The notes under the pieces were generated by a model. That model did no database searches. It was not told where the DNA came from and saw nothing but the letters and a program-made list of their open reading frames with translations. A DNA stretch of 64,000 nt from Chrysoperla carnea (Eukaryota > Arthropoda > Insecta > Neuroptera > Chrysopidae): NCBI RefSeq assembly GCF_905475395.1, contig NC_058341.1, positions 70,005,501 to 70,069,500 of the forward strand. The letters are read 5' to 3'. Position numbers and translations under genes: made by a program. Below, piece by piece: positions 10,391 to 23,467 of this stretch. Within the stretch, counting starts at the first letter, position 1, and each line of letters opens with the position of its first letter.

Positions 10391-11694
10391 TCCTGTTGGG
10401 AATTTAAAATTAGTACCTTAAAGTACAAAAACATTATTTACTAGCCAATCTACGGACGTTTCAAACTAAGCGCCGCCTTTATGCAGTATCATTTTTGTTT
10501 ACAATTTTAACCATATCTCCGATTCTATTGGTCGCATCAAGACGAATAAAAAAAAAACATAAATATTTGTTTTTTCATGCAGAATGGTACAAATTGTTTT
10601 GTAAAATTTTCAATAGTTTAAGATCTATAGCCGCATAAACAATTAATTTTTTATAAATAATTTCCCCCCACTCTGAGCGATGAACAACTTGAAAATTCAG
10701 AATCAGCGGGTCAAAATACGTCAAAATAGATTCCTTATTTGGTGGGGCCTGTAAATACATACGAAACCCATTCAGCGTCTACACACTATTATTAGATTAA
10801 TTTCACTATCTCCTGACTTTCTGGTTTATTTCCCGGCTTCGTAACCTAACCTTAAAGTTATTAACTAGAAAAAACTTCAAACAAATAAAGAAAAATATAT
10901 GGCTTAAAATGTTAAAATTAATAAATGTATTATAAAATTTGATTTGTAATATTTTAATAATTAGACTAGGAACTGATATGCATTTTTATGTGAAAATCCA
11001 AACCTAATTCTATCCTCCTCATTGCTAAATTCGTAGTTGATCATAAAATAACATTTGTATTGCCTCTACACCTGGCTAAATAACCCAGTTATTGTCAATA
11101 AATTACGCCTTGGACTGTTGATAAGGGTCAAAATATAATTGTTTGTTTGCAAACCTTACTGAATGTTACTTATTACCCAATGAACTTGCTACCAGCAAAC
11201 AGTCTTAAAACATATCTTAGACCGACATTTTGTGTCGTCTTAAAGCATATCTTAGACCGACAATGTCTAAAGATCGGTTATACGATTTATCCTCAGCCAA
11301 TATTCACAGTGGTGTAGAGGTCAATGCGCACAGAGCTTTGTAAAAGTTTCTTCTGTAGCTCGCAGAAATTAATTATTGAAAAATAGTGACTGAGTATCAC
11401 ATTTTGACTGAATAAAATGTTCTCTTACTCGAAAAAAGAGTTTTTTTGTTTTTATTGACTTTGTGACCTAGCATGATGAACAAAAGTTTAAAATCAACCC
11501 CCCTCCCCTTTGGACGATTCCTACGTACAGGTCTGGTACAAACAATGAAAAAAAATTCTACAGACTGAAATATCTTTTAATGTCAAAACTTTTTTACCCT
11601 TTTTCTATTCTTCAGAAATTTAGAACAATGGGAATAGACTGTCAGCTCGTAACAAAAAAAAAAAAAAACAATTTTTTACAGTCTGCCAATGATA
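10391..11694. other. Non-coding stretch
   Basis: I see no gene. The only structure noticed is a tandem duplication at about 11205-11262 (AAARCATATCTTAGACCGAC twice, about 33 bp apart) and AT-rich sequence. Confidence 0.5.
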
Positions 11695-12045
11695 GAGGAT
11701 ATATACAGAGTCTATAGCTAAGTTGGCTACATATAGAAAACTTTTTTATTATAAGGTTTACGAAAGAAATTTTTTTTTTATAAAAATCAAAATTATTAAC
11801 ATGCAGCTATTTACTTTTGACATCGAATATACAGGGTGTCTATAAATTGAGAAAATTCGATAGGAATGTTAATGGTCGTTTATAAATGTAGACCATTTTC
11901 AACAGATAATAAGAAAAACGGTTCAAGAAATCACTCCCGAAATATGTAGGAGTGTATTTAAACAATTTTGTAAAAAAACAATTACATGTACGGAACGCAA
12001 AGGTGGATACGTTGAGGCAAAAACGAACTGAAGATAATTGTTTTT
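11695..12045 (+). repeat. Dispersed repeat R2, copy 1
   Basis: Sequence from CTAAGTTGGCTACATATAG through GACATCGAATATACAGGGTG to GTGGATACGTTGAGGCAAAA recurs at 41345-41715 (inverted) and 53229-53575 (direct). At 53 kb the repeat is seen with both arms, so this copy is half of a fold-back element. An imperfect hairpin (ACGGTTTTCTCG / GAGAAAACCG) follows at about 12060-12150. Confidence 0.75.
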
Positions 12046-12316
12046 AACGAAGAAGAATATAACGGTTTTCTCGTGTACAAACTTTAACATAACCAATATT
12101 AGTTAGTAAAAAAATATTGTTTTGTTAAAGTTTTTACAAGAGAAAACCGCCTGCCAATCAATTTTGAATGTATTGAACAGTTTTTCCGTTTATTTAAATG
12201 CATGGAAGACTGTAAAATATTTTTCTCTGTGTTTTACTAACAAATGTTAATTTTTAACTATGTATTAATTCGTTATGTTCAAGTTTGTAACATGTCTTCT
12301 TCCATTGGCAGGCTGT

Positions 12317-12610
12317 AATAAAATAAAGTTCGAAAACTAAAACCCCGACAATTACAGAATCGCGCTCTTAAAAGTATGAAAACAAGAAAATATTTTCATC
12401 TGAAATTGTTATGATAAGTAAAATCGTCATTACAGTCGGGGGACTTCTTTTCGGTCCTGTGAAAAACTGTTTAATCTTAGAGGTCCCCCGACTGTAATGA
12501 CAATTTTACTTATCATAACAATTTCAGATAAAAATATTTTCTTGTTTTCATAATTTGAAGAGCACGATTCTGTAATTGTCGGGGTTTTAGTTTTCGAACT
12601 TTATTTTATT
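12317..12610. mobile_element. Fold-back MITE, near-perfect 125-bp arms
   Basis: Arms 12317-12445 and 12484-12610 are almost perfect reverse complements. They run from AATAAAATAAAGTTCGAAAA on the outside to TTACAGTCGGGGGACTTC at the loop. The spacer is about 40 bp. There is no coding capacity. Confidence 0.85.
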
Positions 12611-12627
12611 TAAACCATTTTGGGGTT

Positions 12628-13110
12628 ATAGTTTTTGTGAGAAAGTATAACAACATATATATATTTGAAAAGTGCTATCATAGCTTTATGTCCTCTAGAA
12701 GGCGCCATATTATATTTAATGTGACGGTACATAACCAGCGAACGATCAAGAGGATTTTATCGATACCTCATTTGTCAAATTATGATAAGTAGTTTAGAAG
12801 CTCGGAGGGAACAGACGAAAATACATACATTTTAAACTATTTGCGGTTATAATTTCGTGATTGAGTGTAACAATAAATATATTTTTGAAAGTGCTAATTA
12901 CGCCTTTTCATTTGATTCCAAACACGCTATAATTAAATCGGAATTTGTTTTTCGATCATAACTTTATGTCCTCTACAGGGCATCATATTAATGTGACGAT
13001 ACATAGCTTATAACCAGCGGACGATCCAGACGCTTCTAACGATATATTATTTGTCAAATTATGATAAGTAGTTTAGAAGCTAGGTGGGAACAGATGAACA
13101 TACATACTGA
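12628..13110 (+). repeat. Two-copy direct repeat of about 240 bp
   Basis: Two tandem, diverged copies (about 12628-12830 and 12831-13110) share ACTTTATGTCCTCTA, a TTAATGTGACGRTACATA block, and TGTCAAATTATGATAAGTAG with GTTTAGAAGC. The second copy carries an extra segment of about 60 bp. I do not recognise the origin. Confidence 0.7.
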
Positions 13111-13302
13111 TCAGTCAAACATATAACCCTCACCATTGTGTAGTCGGGGTAAATAACTCTAGCCATTGTTCATTATGTTTTTCTGTTACGAGCTGGCAGT
13201 CTAAAAGCGAAAAATGATTACAAAAAAGATGATTTTCCATTTTTTTATGTTTATTTCAATTGAAGTTATAAATATTTAAACATAGAACATTTCGAATAAA
13301 AT

Positions 13303-16300
13303 TTAATATCTGGGTACTTTAAATTCGGGACCGTCATCTTTTGGTCCTTTTCGTTTTTGAATAATATTCTGAATTTGTTGCCATTCACGATCCAACACAG
13401 CTTTCTCATTTTTATCTTTATGTTTCCGTGTACGCCGTCCGTCGGCCATTTTTACACCATATTGAAATGCTGCTTTCGGCAAAGCTTCTTTATTATTCAT
13501 ATAATCAGAATACTCTTCTTGTGTATCAAAATCCCAACGTCCAACCGGTCCTTTTTTATTACCCAAATCCATTTTTGTATAATCAACTTCGTCGTCCGAA
13601 TCATCGATTGCATCTTGCATTTCATCTAAACCAGGATAACATTCAGCATAACCTTCAGGTTCTTGTGCTAAACGACTTAATAATTTCGCTGATCTAGAAG
13701 ATACTTGTGGCGCGTTTGATGTCATCTTCTCATTTTGTTCGGATGAAGATTTCTCGAAATAGTTATGTTTACCACGTTCATCGCGTTCTATCTCATTATC
13801 ACGACGGTCTTTATCACGCCGATCTTTGTCTCGACTTGACGATGTTGATGGTACATAATCACCAATGTCCCCATAAATACTATCATCAATATTCGGTCGT
13901 TCATTATCCGGTCGTAAAAGTATTCCTTTATCTTTTTTACCCTTCTTATTTTTATGTCGATTACCTTGTCGAAGGTATGTTAGAATTTGTGCCAATTTAT
14001 TGATAACAATATCGTTTGTGGTTAAAGTAGGTGTCGAATCTAATGCTGGGATATCTACTTTGGAACGTATCAATGTTGTTGGTATATCCGTGTCACTTTC
14101 CTCTTCCAAATCAATCACGTATGCCATACGTCCAGCTACAAATAATTCGTTACGCTCAATATGACGTGATTTTAATGCACATATTGTCCGATGGATGTTT
14201 CTACCCAATTTTGTTTCGAATTGCATTTCGTCCTATTTGAAGAAATTTAAAAGTTAATTAAACCAATTTAAAACAAACAATTGACTGAGTTAATTGTTGA
14301 AATACCCTGAATTTTCGAAAATGTTTTCTAGGATTTTTTTTCGTTTTTCGTGAATTTTTCACAAGATCACTATTTGAAGCTAGCAAATTTTCAAATCCCT
14401 ATCTTCCACAGTATAGGAGAAAATGGACAAAAAAGTTTTTTCATACAAAAGTTGTTTATTTGTTTATAAGGAACATTTTTTACAATTAAACTTTCGTTCA
14501 ATGCCTAACGGTTTACAAAACGAGTCCTATGGATCCAGGACCCAATTGAAATACGTTGTTCATTTATGAAATCAAACTTGCTTTTTACGCCCTGAACACG
14601 CTATAACAATTTCAGCTTGATATCTTTTTTCGTTTTTGAGTTACCTATCGTGTTGACGGACGGACAGATAGACGGAAATGGAATAATAGGTGATTTTATG
14701 AACACCTATTGGATTTTAATGCTAAGAAAGATTCTATCTAGTGATTGAAAAAAGAACTATTGTCAAAACGCCAAATATAGTACAGCACATTAAAATGTAT
14801 AATAAAGCATATATCTCCTTCCTTTTTTATCATTGAAATAATCAGCTGATTGTAACGAGAAGGGCTTACATTTTGATACTCGTGGCGCTGACATCTTAGC
14901 TTTGAAATCCAATAAGAAAATTTTGTTCTCATAATCAATATTTCTAAGCATTACAAACTTTGGGACTAAAATTGGTATACTTTAATATACATGGTGGGTA
15001 ATTTTAATCTATAATGGCTCATAGCTCGATAACCAATCAAAACATAACTAACAAACAAAAATTATAGAGTTAGAAGGAGGGCATCAAGTTCTTACACCAC
15101 ATTGGACCTAACAATTTTTGTTTAAAGCATTTTTCCTCCGAGTTAGCTTTCGGAGAAAATGTAACTTAAAAATATGTCATTATTGCATTTAATCGAAAGA
15201 AAATATACTTAAAATTTATCGATAATTGTAGGTCAAAGTGATGAACACAAGCGAATATCCTCCATTGCCCTTGAAATCTTTTGACTAAAGCATTTTTCCG
15301 TTTTTTCTTTCGATTAAATGCAATAATGACATATTTTCGAAAGATGACGATTTTTGAAAAAAATTGTTTAGATGAAAATTGTTAGTTTTTTTATGAGGAT
15401 CAACTTTCTAATTTAATGTGTAATTTTATCCCTTACCGTTTAATATCTAAATTGGCAGTTAAAGAAACCCGAATAACTAGGTCCAATCTGATGTCAGAAC
15501 ATGATATCCCCCATCAAATTCTACAACTTTTGTTTAAGTTATTTTTTATAATTGAGTTTTTGATTGTTTAAATACAAAACGTGCTATTAGCCTTTATAGA
15601 TTAAAATGACCCATCTTGTATATTTCATATATAACAGGTGTAAAAATCTTACTTCATGTCACAAAAATTTATTTTGCAAATTTATTACAAATTCATGTAT
15701 TCTGTCTCCTTCTGTACCTTATAATTTACCCACAGGAAGCAATTTTAAGCGTCATTTAAACGTCTATTTTAAAAACTTAAATCGTGGTCATAGAACATTA
15801 TTTGCGGCTCAAAATACCTCAATATTAAAAAAATTAATCCGTCCGGTTTTTCTACGCGATAATTAGGAGAAAAGTAGTTATTTATAAGATATACTTTGAA
15901 AAAAATAGGAGTGTAGAAAGTTATTATAAAATAAAAGAAACTGAAAAAAATTTGAATAAAAAAACAAACAATTGACTCAGTTAACTGTTGAAATACCACA
16001 GTGTTCATTACTCTGTCACATAACACATGCATACATGTCACACATATATATCTGATATAGCCATATAGCCTCTCACGGGTAAACAGTGATGTTTACCAAA
16101 AAATGTTTCAAACAAAAGTTGTTTATTTATGAGAAACATTTTTTACGTTTAAACTTTTGTTCTATCCCTAACGGTTTACAAGAGAAGACCCAATTGACCT
16201 ATGTTGCTCATTTATGAACTTGACCTCACTTTTTACGTCCTCAGCGCGTTATTAAAATTTCAGCTTTATATTTATTTTCGTTTTTGAGAAATCGTGATGA

Positions 16301-18243
16301 CAGACGGACAGACAGACAACCGGAAATGGACTAAATAGGTGATTTTAAGAACGCCTATACCAAAGTTTTCTTCATAGCATCAATATTTTTAAGCTTTACA
16401 AACTTGGGACTAAACTGAATATACCCACTATGTATATTTCATATATACATGGTATAAAAACTTAATATACTAAGTATATTTCATAATACACATGGAATAA
16501 AAATATGTGGTTGTAGCACTAAAAGCGATAATTTTTTAATTAACGATATAAATTCTTTCAAATTATTAGAATACACAATAATTTTTTCAAATTTTTAAAT
16601 TAATATTTAAAAGAATTTTTTAGTGTGAGATACTCGTTTTGACGCTATTACAACAATCTAAAAATGACGCAAAAAGGCCTACTTTCAACATTAAATTAAA
16701 ATAATAAAGAATGGAGTTGGACTTCCGAGAGTTTTTTATTGGAAATTCTCTCTCTAAAATATTAATATTTTATGAAATATTGACGTAAAACGAAATACCT
16801 TTTTTTATTTTTAATTGCTTATAAGTTTTATGTGCTGAAAAACGCTTCTGGCACATTTTTCTAGACGTCATCCCGATAGCTTAAGCGAAAAGTACATTGA
16901 ACTTACATTAAATGGAGTATTACTGATTTTGAATATCAGTTTTGGACCATTACTGTGAGTCTAAATCTAGATTTTTAGCCTTCAGGATGCTGTGTGTACA
17001 AAATGGTGGACGAAAAACTTCGATTTTTCGCTCGAATTTTTGCCAATAACTCCTTAATCTTTTTTAAATTAGTGACGTTTTTCTAAGCCAAATAGTTACA
17101 GATGGAACATTTTTGCTCATTCAATCAAATGAAAAAGAACCCTTCTTGCCAGCCATGAGAGATAGAATAAAATTTTAAATGTAAAAGTTATTCCTTATAA
17201 AAAAAATAAACTACTTTTGTTTGAAACATTTTTTCGCAAACATCACTGTTTACCTGTAAGGGCGCAAATTAAGACAAAACTTGGTGTCCAATTTCTCCAA
17301 ATCTTTAACAGATAAATGAGAACAGCAAATTTGCAAGTAGCTTCAACTAGTGATCTTGTAAAACATTTTCGAAAAATGAAAAACAATTCTAATAAAACTT
17401 TCGAAATTTAGTATTATTTAGTGAAGCACTTTCTGGGCACCTTCACGGATAAACAAAGATATATATGTAACGAAAAAGTATTTCAAACAAAAGTTGTTTA
17501 TTTTTTTTAAAAGAATAACTTTTACTCTAACGGTTTAAAAGAAGGGTACTTTTTCATTTGATTGAATGAGCCAAAAATTCTAAAAAATACTTTCAAAAAT
17601 GTTCGAAATTTTCGGAAGTAATTTCTAAAATTTATTTTTTTCATTTTTCGAGAATGTTTAACAAGACTATTAGTTAAAGCTACGTGCAAATTTTCAACTC
17701 CCTATCTGTTACAGTCTTTGGTGTCCATTTTGGAGAAAATGGACACCAAAGTTTTGTTCTAATTTGCGCCCTCACGGATATCACAAGTGATGTTTACGAA
17801 AAAATGTTTCAAAAAAAAGTTATTTATGTTTTTATAAGAAATAACTTTTATATTTAAAATTTGTTTCACAGTTTACAAGTTGGATCATTTTTCATTTGAT
17901 TGAATGAGTAAAAATGTGCCATTTAAAAATTAGCATACTCCTGTAACTATTTGACTTAGAAAAACAGCACTAATTTAAAAAAAAGGTAATAATTACAATT
18001 TTGAAAACCCACAAGGTTAAGGAGTTATTGGCAAAAATTCGAAGCGACAAAAAGCCGAGCGTCAAAATCGAAGTTTTTTGGCCACCATTTTGTACACACA
18101 GCATCCTAAGAGTTAAGGGTTGTCTGGATTTAGACTCACAGTAATGTTCCGAAACTCATATTCAAAAATCAGTAATATTTAATGTAAGTTCATCACTTTT
18201 GAATCCCCGAACCAAACAAAGGGATGTTATAAGTTTGACCGCA

Positions 18244-18304
<61 letters not shown>

Positions 18305-21300
18305 TGTCTGTCTGTCTGTCTGTGGCATCGTAGCGCCTAAACGAATGAATTGATCTTGATTTTTTTGTTTCGTTTGAAAGCTAATTCAATGGAGAGTGTT
18401 CTCAGCTATGTTTCAAGTGCGAGTTTAGGGTTCCGCACCCGGGCAACTAAAAATAGGAAATGATTCTCAAAATCGGTTTCAGTTTGGAGAAGGCTCTAAG
18501 GAATGGAGAGTGTTCGTAGATATGTTTCTAGTGCGAGTTTAGGGTTTCATACCCAAAAAATTTGTCAGAGGTTTTTCAAATTTCATTTGTTTATGTACGT
18601 TTCGTTTGGTGTACGAATCTAACAAGGTATTACAAGTATTTTTACGACCATTATAGTCTACAGTACAGACGGGGGTATGGTTTCTTGACTAACACTCTTA
18701 CAAAACTTCGTGAGTGGCTTCATTTCAGGGTCACCTGCAACGTTTTCATTTATGAAAATTTTGGAAATGTGGGCGTTTTCAATGTGGATAACGGAAAACA
18801 TGTCCATAAAACGACCTATTGAAAAAATATGAACATCCATTTGCTTTTTTCTTGAATGCAAGATAATTGAATAGAATAAGAGAGAATAATAGTGGCCTAC
18901 AAAAATATTGAGCGGTTGGCGTGATCTCCACCCCCAACATGGAAAAATGAGGGTATGAAAATTTTACAACATTTGGCTTAATTTTTCAGAAATGTTTAAT
19001 AAGTATTAGTAAAATTGAATGCTCATACTGGCCTACAAATTTCATGAGCCGTTTTCTCAGACCTACACATTAAACACGTCAGTTTAATGACTATATGTTT
19101 TATTATAAACACTTGTAGGCCACGAAAAACACATGAAAATTGAACTATTTTATGAATAAAAATTTAGTGGCTTGCAAATATACCGAGCCCTATGACGTAA
19201 CCTACAAGAAAACAAAATAAAATTTATTCTTGTTTTATTCGGTAGATAGATAGTGCTTAGTCTTCTAGATTATAAACCGCGGTACATGTATCTAGGAGCC
19301 ATTTGAAGATTAAAAGGATGTTCGACTTGACGATTTATTTGAAATGTTTTTCAGTATACTTAAAATTAAATTATTTTCTTTTGATATCTGCCCCATTTAG
19401 ATTGTAGGCTACTACATTTTTTGATCATAAAATAGCTCAAATTTCATGTGCTACTCGTGACCTACAAGTGTTCATAAAAAAAAAATTCGTTAAATTGGCA
19501 TGAAAAAAATGACATAGGTCTGAAAAAAGTCTAATGAAATTTGTAGGGCAGTATGCGCATTTAATTTTACTACTATTTCTTAAACAATTTTGTAAAAATT
19601 AGCCGATTGTTGATAAATTTTCATACTATCGTTTTTCCGACATGTTGAGGGTGCAAGTCACGCCAAACTGTCCAATATTTTTGTAGACCACTATTATTCT
19701 CTTTTATTATATTCATTTATCTTACATTCAAGAAAAAAGCAAATGGTGGTTTATATTTTTTCAATAGATCGTTTTCTTGACATGTTTTCCGTTTCCCATT
19801 GAAAACGCTCCCAATTTCCAAAGTTTTCATAAATGAAAACGTTGTAGGTTACACTAAAATCAAGCCACTCACGAAGTTTCGTAAAAGTGTTAGTCACGAA
19901 ACCAATGCCCCTCTGTACTGTAGTCTATTATTTCTATATTTCACCAATTTGAACTGGTTGACTAGGCTAACATACAGATCAAGTTAATAAAAGCGTGTAA
20001 AAATTACCTCCTCTTTTTCCGGTATGATTTTTTTGTCTTTATCCTTGACAGCAGCAATTTCAGCATCCATTGATTTCATAGCCAATTCTTCTAACTGTTG
20101 TTCTTGTTCATGTTCTTTGGTAATAATTTCAGATCGTACTTTTTGCAGCAAAGCATAATCTAATCCTTTTACTAAATGAGTATGCTCCATATCACCACCC
20201 AAGAATTTTGACTCTTGAATCATTTGACGTCGTCGTTCAGCTGCATCCATACCCGATTTTAAATCGGGTGCTACAGCTCTATAAGCACTTGCAGTATTCA
20301 AAGGATCTTCACTTTGATAATCAGGATTAGCACCATCTCTACGTTCTCGAGCTCTATCACGATATTTTTCAGCTAGTTCAGCCATTTTATCATCTTCTTG
20401 TTTCTTTAATTTAGCATAGTAACTTTTCTTTTTACGTCGTAATTCTGCACGGTCTTCAGATCTACATAAATCGGTAAATTTTAATATAGTCTAAAATATT
20501 TCAACCTTTTAAATAAAATAACCAGTCGGTGAAGGCATACGTTGAATTTTTAAGCCGGTACCGATATTAATTATAGTTTATATACACAAGAAAAGTATTA
20601 GAGGAAAATTTTTTAACACAAAATTTTGCCATAATTTCTCAACAGCTGTAGCTCTGCGAAAAATCATTGAATTTCGAATTGCAATAGCTCGTTTGAAAAC
20701 TTGTACTTTCTAGTTTTGAAATATATTGCTTAAAAATTTTTACCACGCCTTGCCGCTTTGCACCTTGGCTTGAAAGGATGAGAAATGTTATCCCAAAATT
20801 TTATATGGTGTTTAGAAGCATACTAAAATTTTAAAAATTATTTTACAACAAATTTGTTGAGACCTCTTGAAATTTTGTTTATTTTTCTTGAAATATATAT
20901 CTGAAACTACTAGAAGTTTTTGAGCATATTGTTAGTACTTAACAAAGAAAATTGGAAAGCGCCAAGCATTAACTTTAGTTTTCATGGTAAATTCATCACT
21001 TTTTTTGTGTTGAATAAAACATAAAAAAAATATACGAGCAACTTTCTTTTCATTATAACTCCGTTAATTTTCGCAAATGACTTAAATGACTTTTTTCATT
21101 TTCAAGGGTTTTTATATTGCCTTAAAAAGTGTAGGACGCACTTTTTTCAAAAAACGTCAAATTTTTCAGTTATTTGACTTTAAATACTCCGAAACTCAAT
21201 CGCCAATGACTAGGAAAGTGTTGGCTTTCGAAATATACTTAAATGGTACTTTTTACTTAGAATTCGTTACTCTATCGATTTCCGTTGTCATCATTTTCAA

Positions 21301-22711
21301 CATATATTTTTCCACCCCCTAGGAGGGGGTATTTACCACCCCCTGGCCAAATTCACTACTATAGGAAATAATTTAGAGGTTTAATCTTCGTTTATTCATC
21401 ATTTCGATAGTATCAAATTTTCATCAAAATCACTTGTATCTCAAAAACGGTGAGTTTTAGGGGAAAATGTTACGAGACAAACAATGCTTAGTTTAAAATT
21501 TAAGATCCAATGGTTTTTCTTTCATACTTCATTTTTTTCAACAGAATTAGAGGGATCGATTTTCTAGGTGCGCTCACACGCGCACATACCCTTTTTGGTG
21601 TTTATCCGGTTTAATTAATTATATTATGAAGGTTCAAAATTCAAACAAACTTCAATCCAAAAATTTCGAGTTCAGGTAGTCAAAATACATTTAAAACAAG
21701 TGAAAACAAACATCTGACTGAGTTAATCGTTGAAATACCATGTATAGACAGTGTTGATTACGAAATCGTTTGTTTTTTTACGTCATATTAAGTAAAGAAA
21801 GATCACTCTTAGATAGCCACACACAACTGATATTCCCATATACTAGGATACTATATAATTTTCGCCTGATTTGCGCCCTTAAAGGTAATCAGTGATATTT
21901 ACGAAAAAAAGTTTGAAACAAAAGTAGTTTATTTTTGTATAAGGAATATTTTTTACATTTAAACTTTTATACTATCTCTAACGATTTACAAGATATGTCC
22001 TACGGACCCAAGACTTAGATGACCTATGTTGCCCATTTACGAACTCGAACTGACTTTTTACGTCCTAAGCAATTTCAGAATGTTATCTTTTTTCGTTTTT
22101 GAGTTATCGTATTGAAAGACAGACGGGCAGACAAACGAAAATGGACTAATTAGGTGATTTTATGAACATATACACCAAAATTTTGTTGGTAGCATCCATA
22201 TTTTTACGTGTTACAAACTTGGGACTAAACTTAGTATACCTTGATATGTTTCATATATACATGATATAAAAACCTGGCTGGCTCTATAAACTAATGTTGG
22301 TTATTTGCACCACTACTGATAAAACTGAATTTCACATTCTGAACTATTAAAAATAATTGAGAAATTAGTGCTTTTGAAATAATTATGAACTTTTGCACCC
22401 CCTGGCCAAAAAAAACATTGAAGGGAAAGGTTACTTATCAATTACTTTATGGTCAATTCATTCAAAATTGGTACTAAGGCTCTATATTTATAGTTTCCAT
22501 TGGTACAATGACACTTTAAACTAACCAGAATAACTTACTTTGGTGGTGCCATAGATGTTGCCTGACTCATTGCTTCACGAATTGATCCAGCTGCTGGTGC
22601 AGACGATGGAGCTACTCTTGGAGTCATTAATAATCTCCGAAAATCATCATTGGTAAGTCTTTGTGAACTTGGAGTCTCACTAGGACCCCCATGAAATTCT
22701 TCTTGTGGCAT
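13303..22711 (-). CDS. IK: RED / IK, spliceosome B-complex protein (3 exons)
   Basis: RED (IK) is a nuclear pre-mRNA splicing factor that pairs with SMU1 in the spliceosomal B complex. Reading the minus strand: exon 1 is 22711-22539 (MPPQEEFHGGPSETPSQRL..., donor GTAAGT), exon 2 is 20461-20008 (acceptor TTTATGTAG, donor GTAATT) and exon 3 is 14232-13303 (acceptor TCAAATAG). Phases join cleanly (2, then 0), giving 518 residues; the human protein is about 557. Diagnostic stretches are ESKFLGGDMEHTHLVKGLDY in exon 2 and, in exon 3, ERNELFVAGRMAYVIDL, SDTDIPTTLIRSK, LTTNDIVINKL, a short RDKDRR/RDNE repeat where other animals have a longer RE/RD run, and the C-terminal RWDFDTQEEYSDYMNNKEAL. A polyadenylation signal AATAAA lies at 13255-13250. 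Intron 2 (5.8 kb) is filled with fold-backs and a DINE-1-like copy; intron 1 (2.1 kb) holds another DINE-1-like copy. No break is seen. Confidence 0.97.
14270..14990 (+). mobile_element. Diverged DINE-1-like element
   Basis: The head AAACAAACAATTGACTGAG at 14270-14320 is followed by an unrelated segment. The family core resumes at about 14440 (TTGTTTATTTGTTTATAAGG, ACGGTTTACAAAACGAGTCC) with the GGAC/AGAC run at about 14658-14674. The tail reaches about 14990 and is interrupted by a segment at 14720-14935. Its end abuts the fold-back starting at 14990. Confidence 0.65.
14990..15620. mobile_element. Fold-back MITE, copy 2, with intact termini
   Basis: The left end GGGTAATTTTAATCTATAATGGCT and the right end AGCCTTTATAGATTAAAATGACCC are reverse complements with few mismatches. 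Internal arms share GTCCAATCTGATGTCAGAAC and GATAAATGCAATAATGACAT-like blocks with the copy at 608-1290. No coding capacity or clear target duplication was seen. Confidence 0.75.
15955..16503 (+). mobile_element. DINE-1-like element with duplicated tail
   Basis: The head ACAAACAATTGACTCAGTTAACTG is at about 15960, the core from 16076, and the microsatellite (GACGGACAGACAGACAACCGG) at about 16301. The tail ends at 16460. A second, diverged 43-bp copy of the tail (CTTAATATACTAAGTATATTTC...ATGGAATAAAAA) follows directly. Confidence 0.8.
16880..18200. mobile_element. Fold-back of about 1.3 kb inside RED intron 2
   Basis: Sequence from about 16890 (ATTACTGATTTTGAATATCA, GATGCTGTGTGTACAAAATG) inward to 17440 recurs inverted from 18195 back to about 17640. 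Inner matching blocks include TTTGGTGTCCA with TTCTCC and the AAAACATTTTCGAAAAATG motif. Within the arms are copies of the GTAAAC...GTTTAC core module shared with the DINE-1-like family (17160-17260 minus; 17445-17540 and 17765-17890 plus). Confidence 0.75.
18245..18323. repeat. (TG)n-(TCTG)5 microsatellite
   Basis: About 29 TG units are followed by five TCTG units. The downstream sequence GGCATCGTAGCGCCTAAACG is a word that commonly follows such repeats in insect interspersed elements. It separates the two intronic fold-backs. Confidence 0.9.
18590..19975. mobile_element. Second large fold-back inside RED intron 2
   Basis: The outer arms match in inverse orientation. CTAACACTCTTACAAAACTTCG (18690) pairs with CGAAGTTTCGTAAAAGTGTTAG (19874), and the similarity continues inward through AAAACGTTTTCATTTATGAAAA, CATTTGCTTTTTTCTTGAATG and TAGTGGCCTACAAAAATATT, to TGTAGGCCACGAAAAACACATG near the centre. 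The arms are about 550 bp and the spacer is about 200 bp. No real coding frame was seen. Confidence 0.8.
21694..22271 (+). mobile_element. DINE-1-like element in RED intron 1
   Basis: The head is AAACAAGTGAAAACAAACAT at 21694, the core is from 21885, the microsatellite is degenerate (AGACAGACGGGCAGACAAACG), and the tail ends ATATACATGATATAAAAA at 22271. It lies between RED exons 1 and 2 in the opposite orientation to the gene. Confidence 0.85.
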
Positions 22712-23467
22712 CTTGATTAACTTTTATTGACTTATATACTTTTAAATTGATTTTTTTTTTTAATTCAACAAACTTAGAAATTCTAATGTGAAAAGTTTAC
22801 AAAATGTTTTATTTATTTTCAAACGTCAATTCTACAGCAACATGTCACTTTTATTTCTGTTAAAACTACAGACTTATATATTATATGATTGTTTATGATT
22901 ATAATTGTCTGCTATATATGTCTGTGATTTAAATGTGTGAGTAAGATTGTTAGCCATTTTTATGCTACTGTCAAATAGACAAAATGCTCTCAGTTATTAT
23001 TAAAATATTTAATTTAATGTTCTAGACACATGTGTTGTATGTGTGTGGAATTGATATTTCTTTTCAAATATTAATTCCATACAAAAAGCTTCAATTTTCA
23101 AAAAAATTATTGTCAATTTAAAGAACAATCTGGAAAGTTCTAAAATATATATTCTGGATAGTTTAAGAAATTTTAAGAATGATCTAGAAAGCTTGAGATG
23201 TTTTAATAAATGAATGAAATAAAAATGATTTTAATTATTATAGAATATTTTGGCATGTAAAAATTTAAAGAATAATCTAGAAAGCTCTAAAATTTTATCT
23301 AATCATCTAATATTCTCGATGATTTTAGAAATTTGGAAATTATTAGGAAAGCTCTTACCCAGCGAAGCGAGTGTTTGCATCTAGTTTTACATATACAGGG
23401 TAGGTATAATAAAACCAAAAAAATGAGAATCAAAAATAACAACAGCCCACTCAATCTGAAGTAATTA
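22712..23467. other. Upstream region of RED, with a Helitron 3' end
   Basis: This is AT-rich sequence 5' of the RED start codon, with no second gene. It ends in a Helitron-type terminus at 23384 (ACCCAGCGAAGCGAGTGTTTGCATCTAG, then T), whose 5' end I cannot place. From about 23075 to 23340, the words AATCTAGAAAGCTC / GAACAATCTGGAAAGTTC recur four times as a diverged tandem series of about 65-115 bp spacing. Confidence 0.5.

Noticed and set aside
13357-14240. Several open frames on the plus strand opposite RED exon 3
   Set aside because: They are antisense shadows of a well-conserved coding exon and have no protein character of their own.
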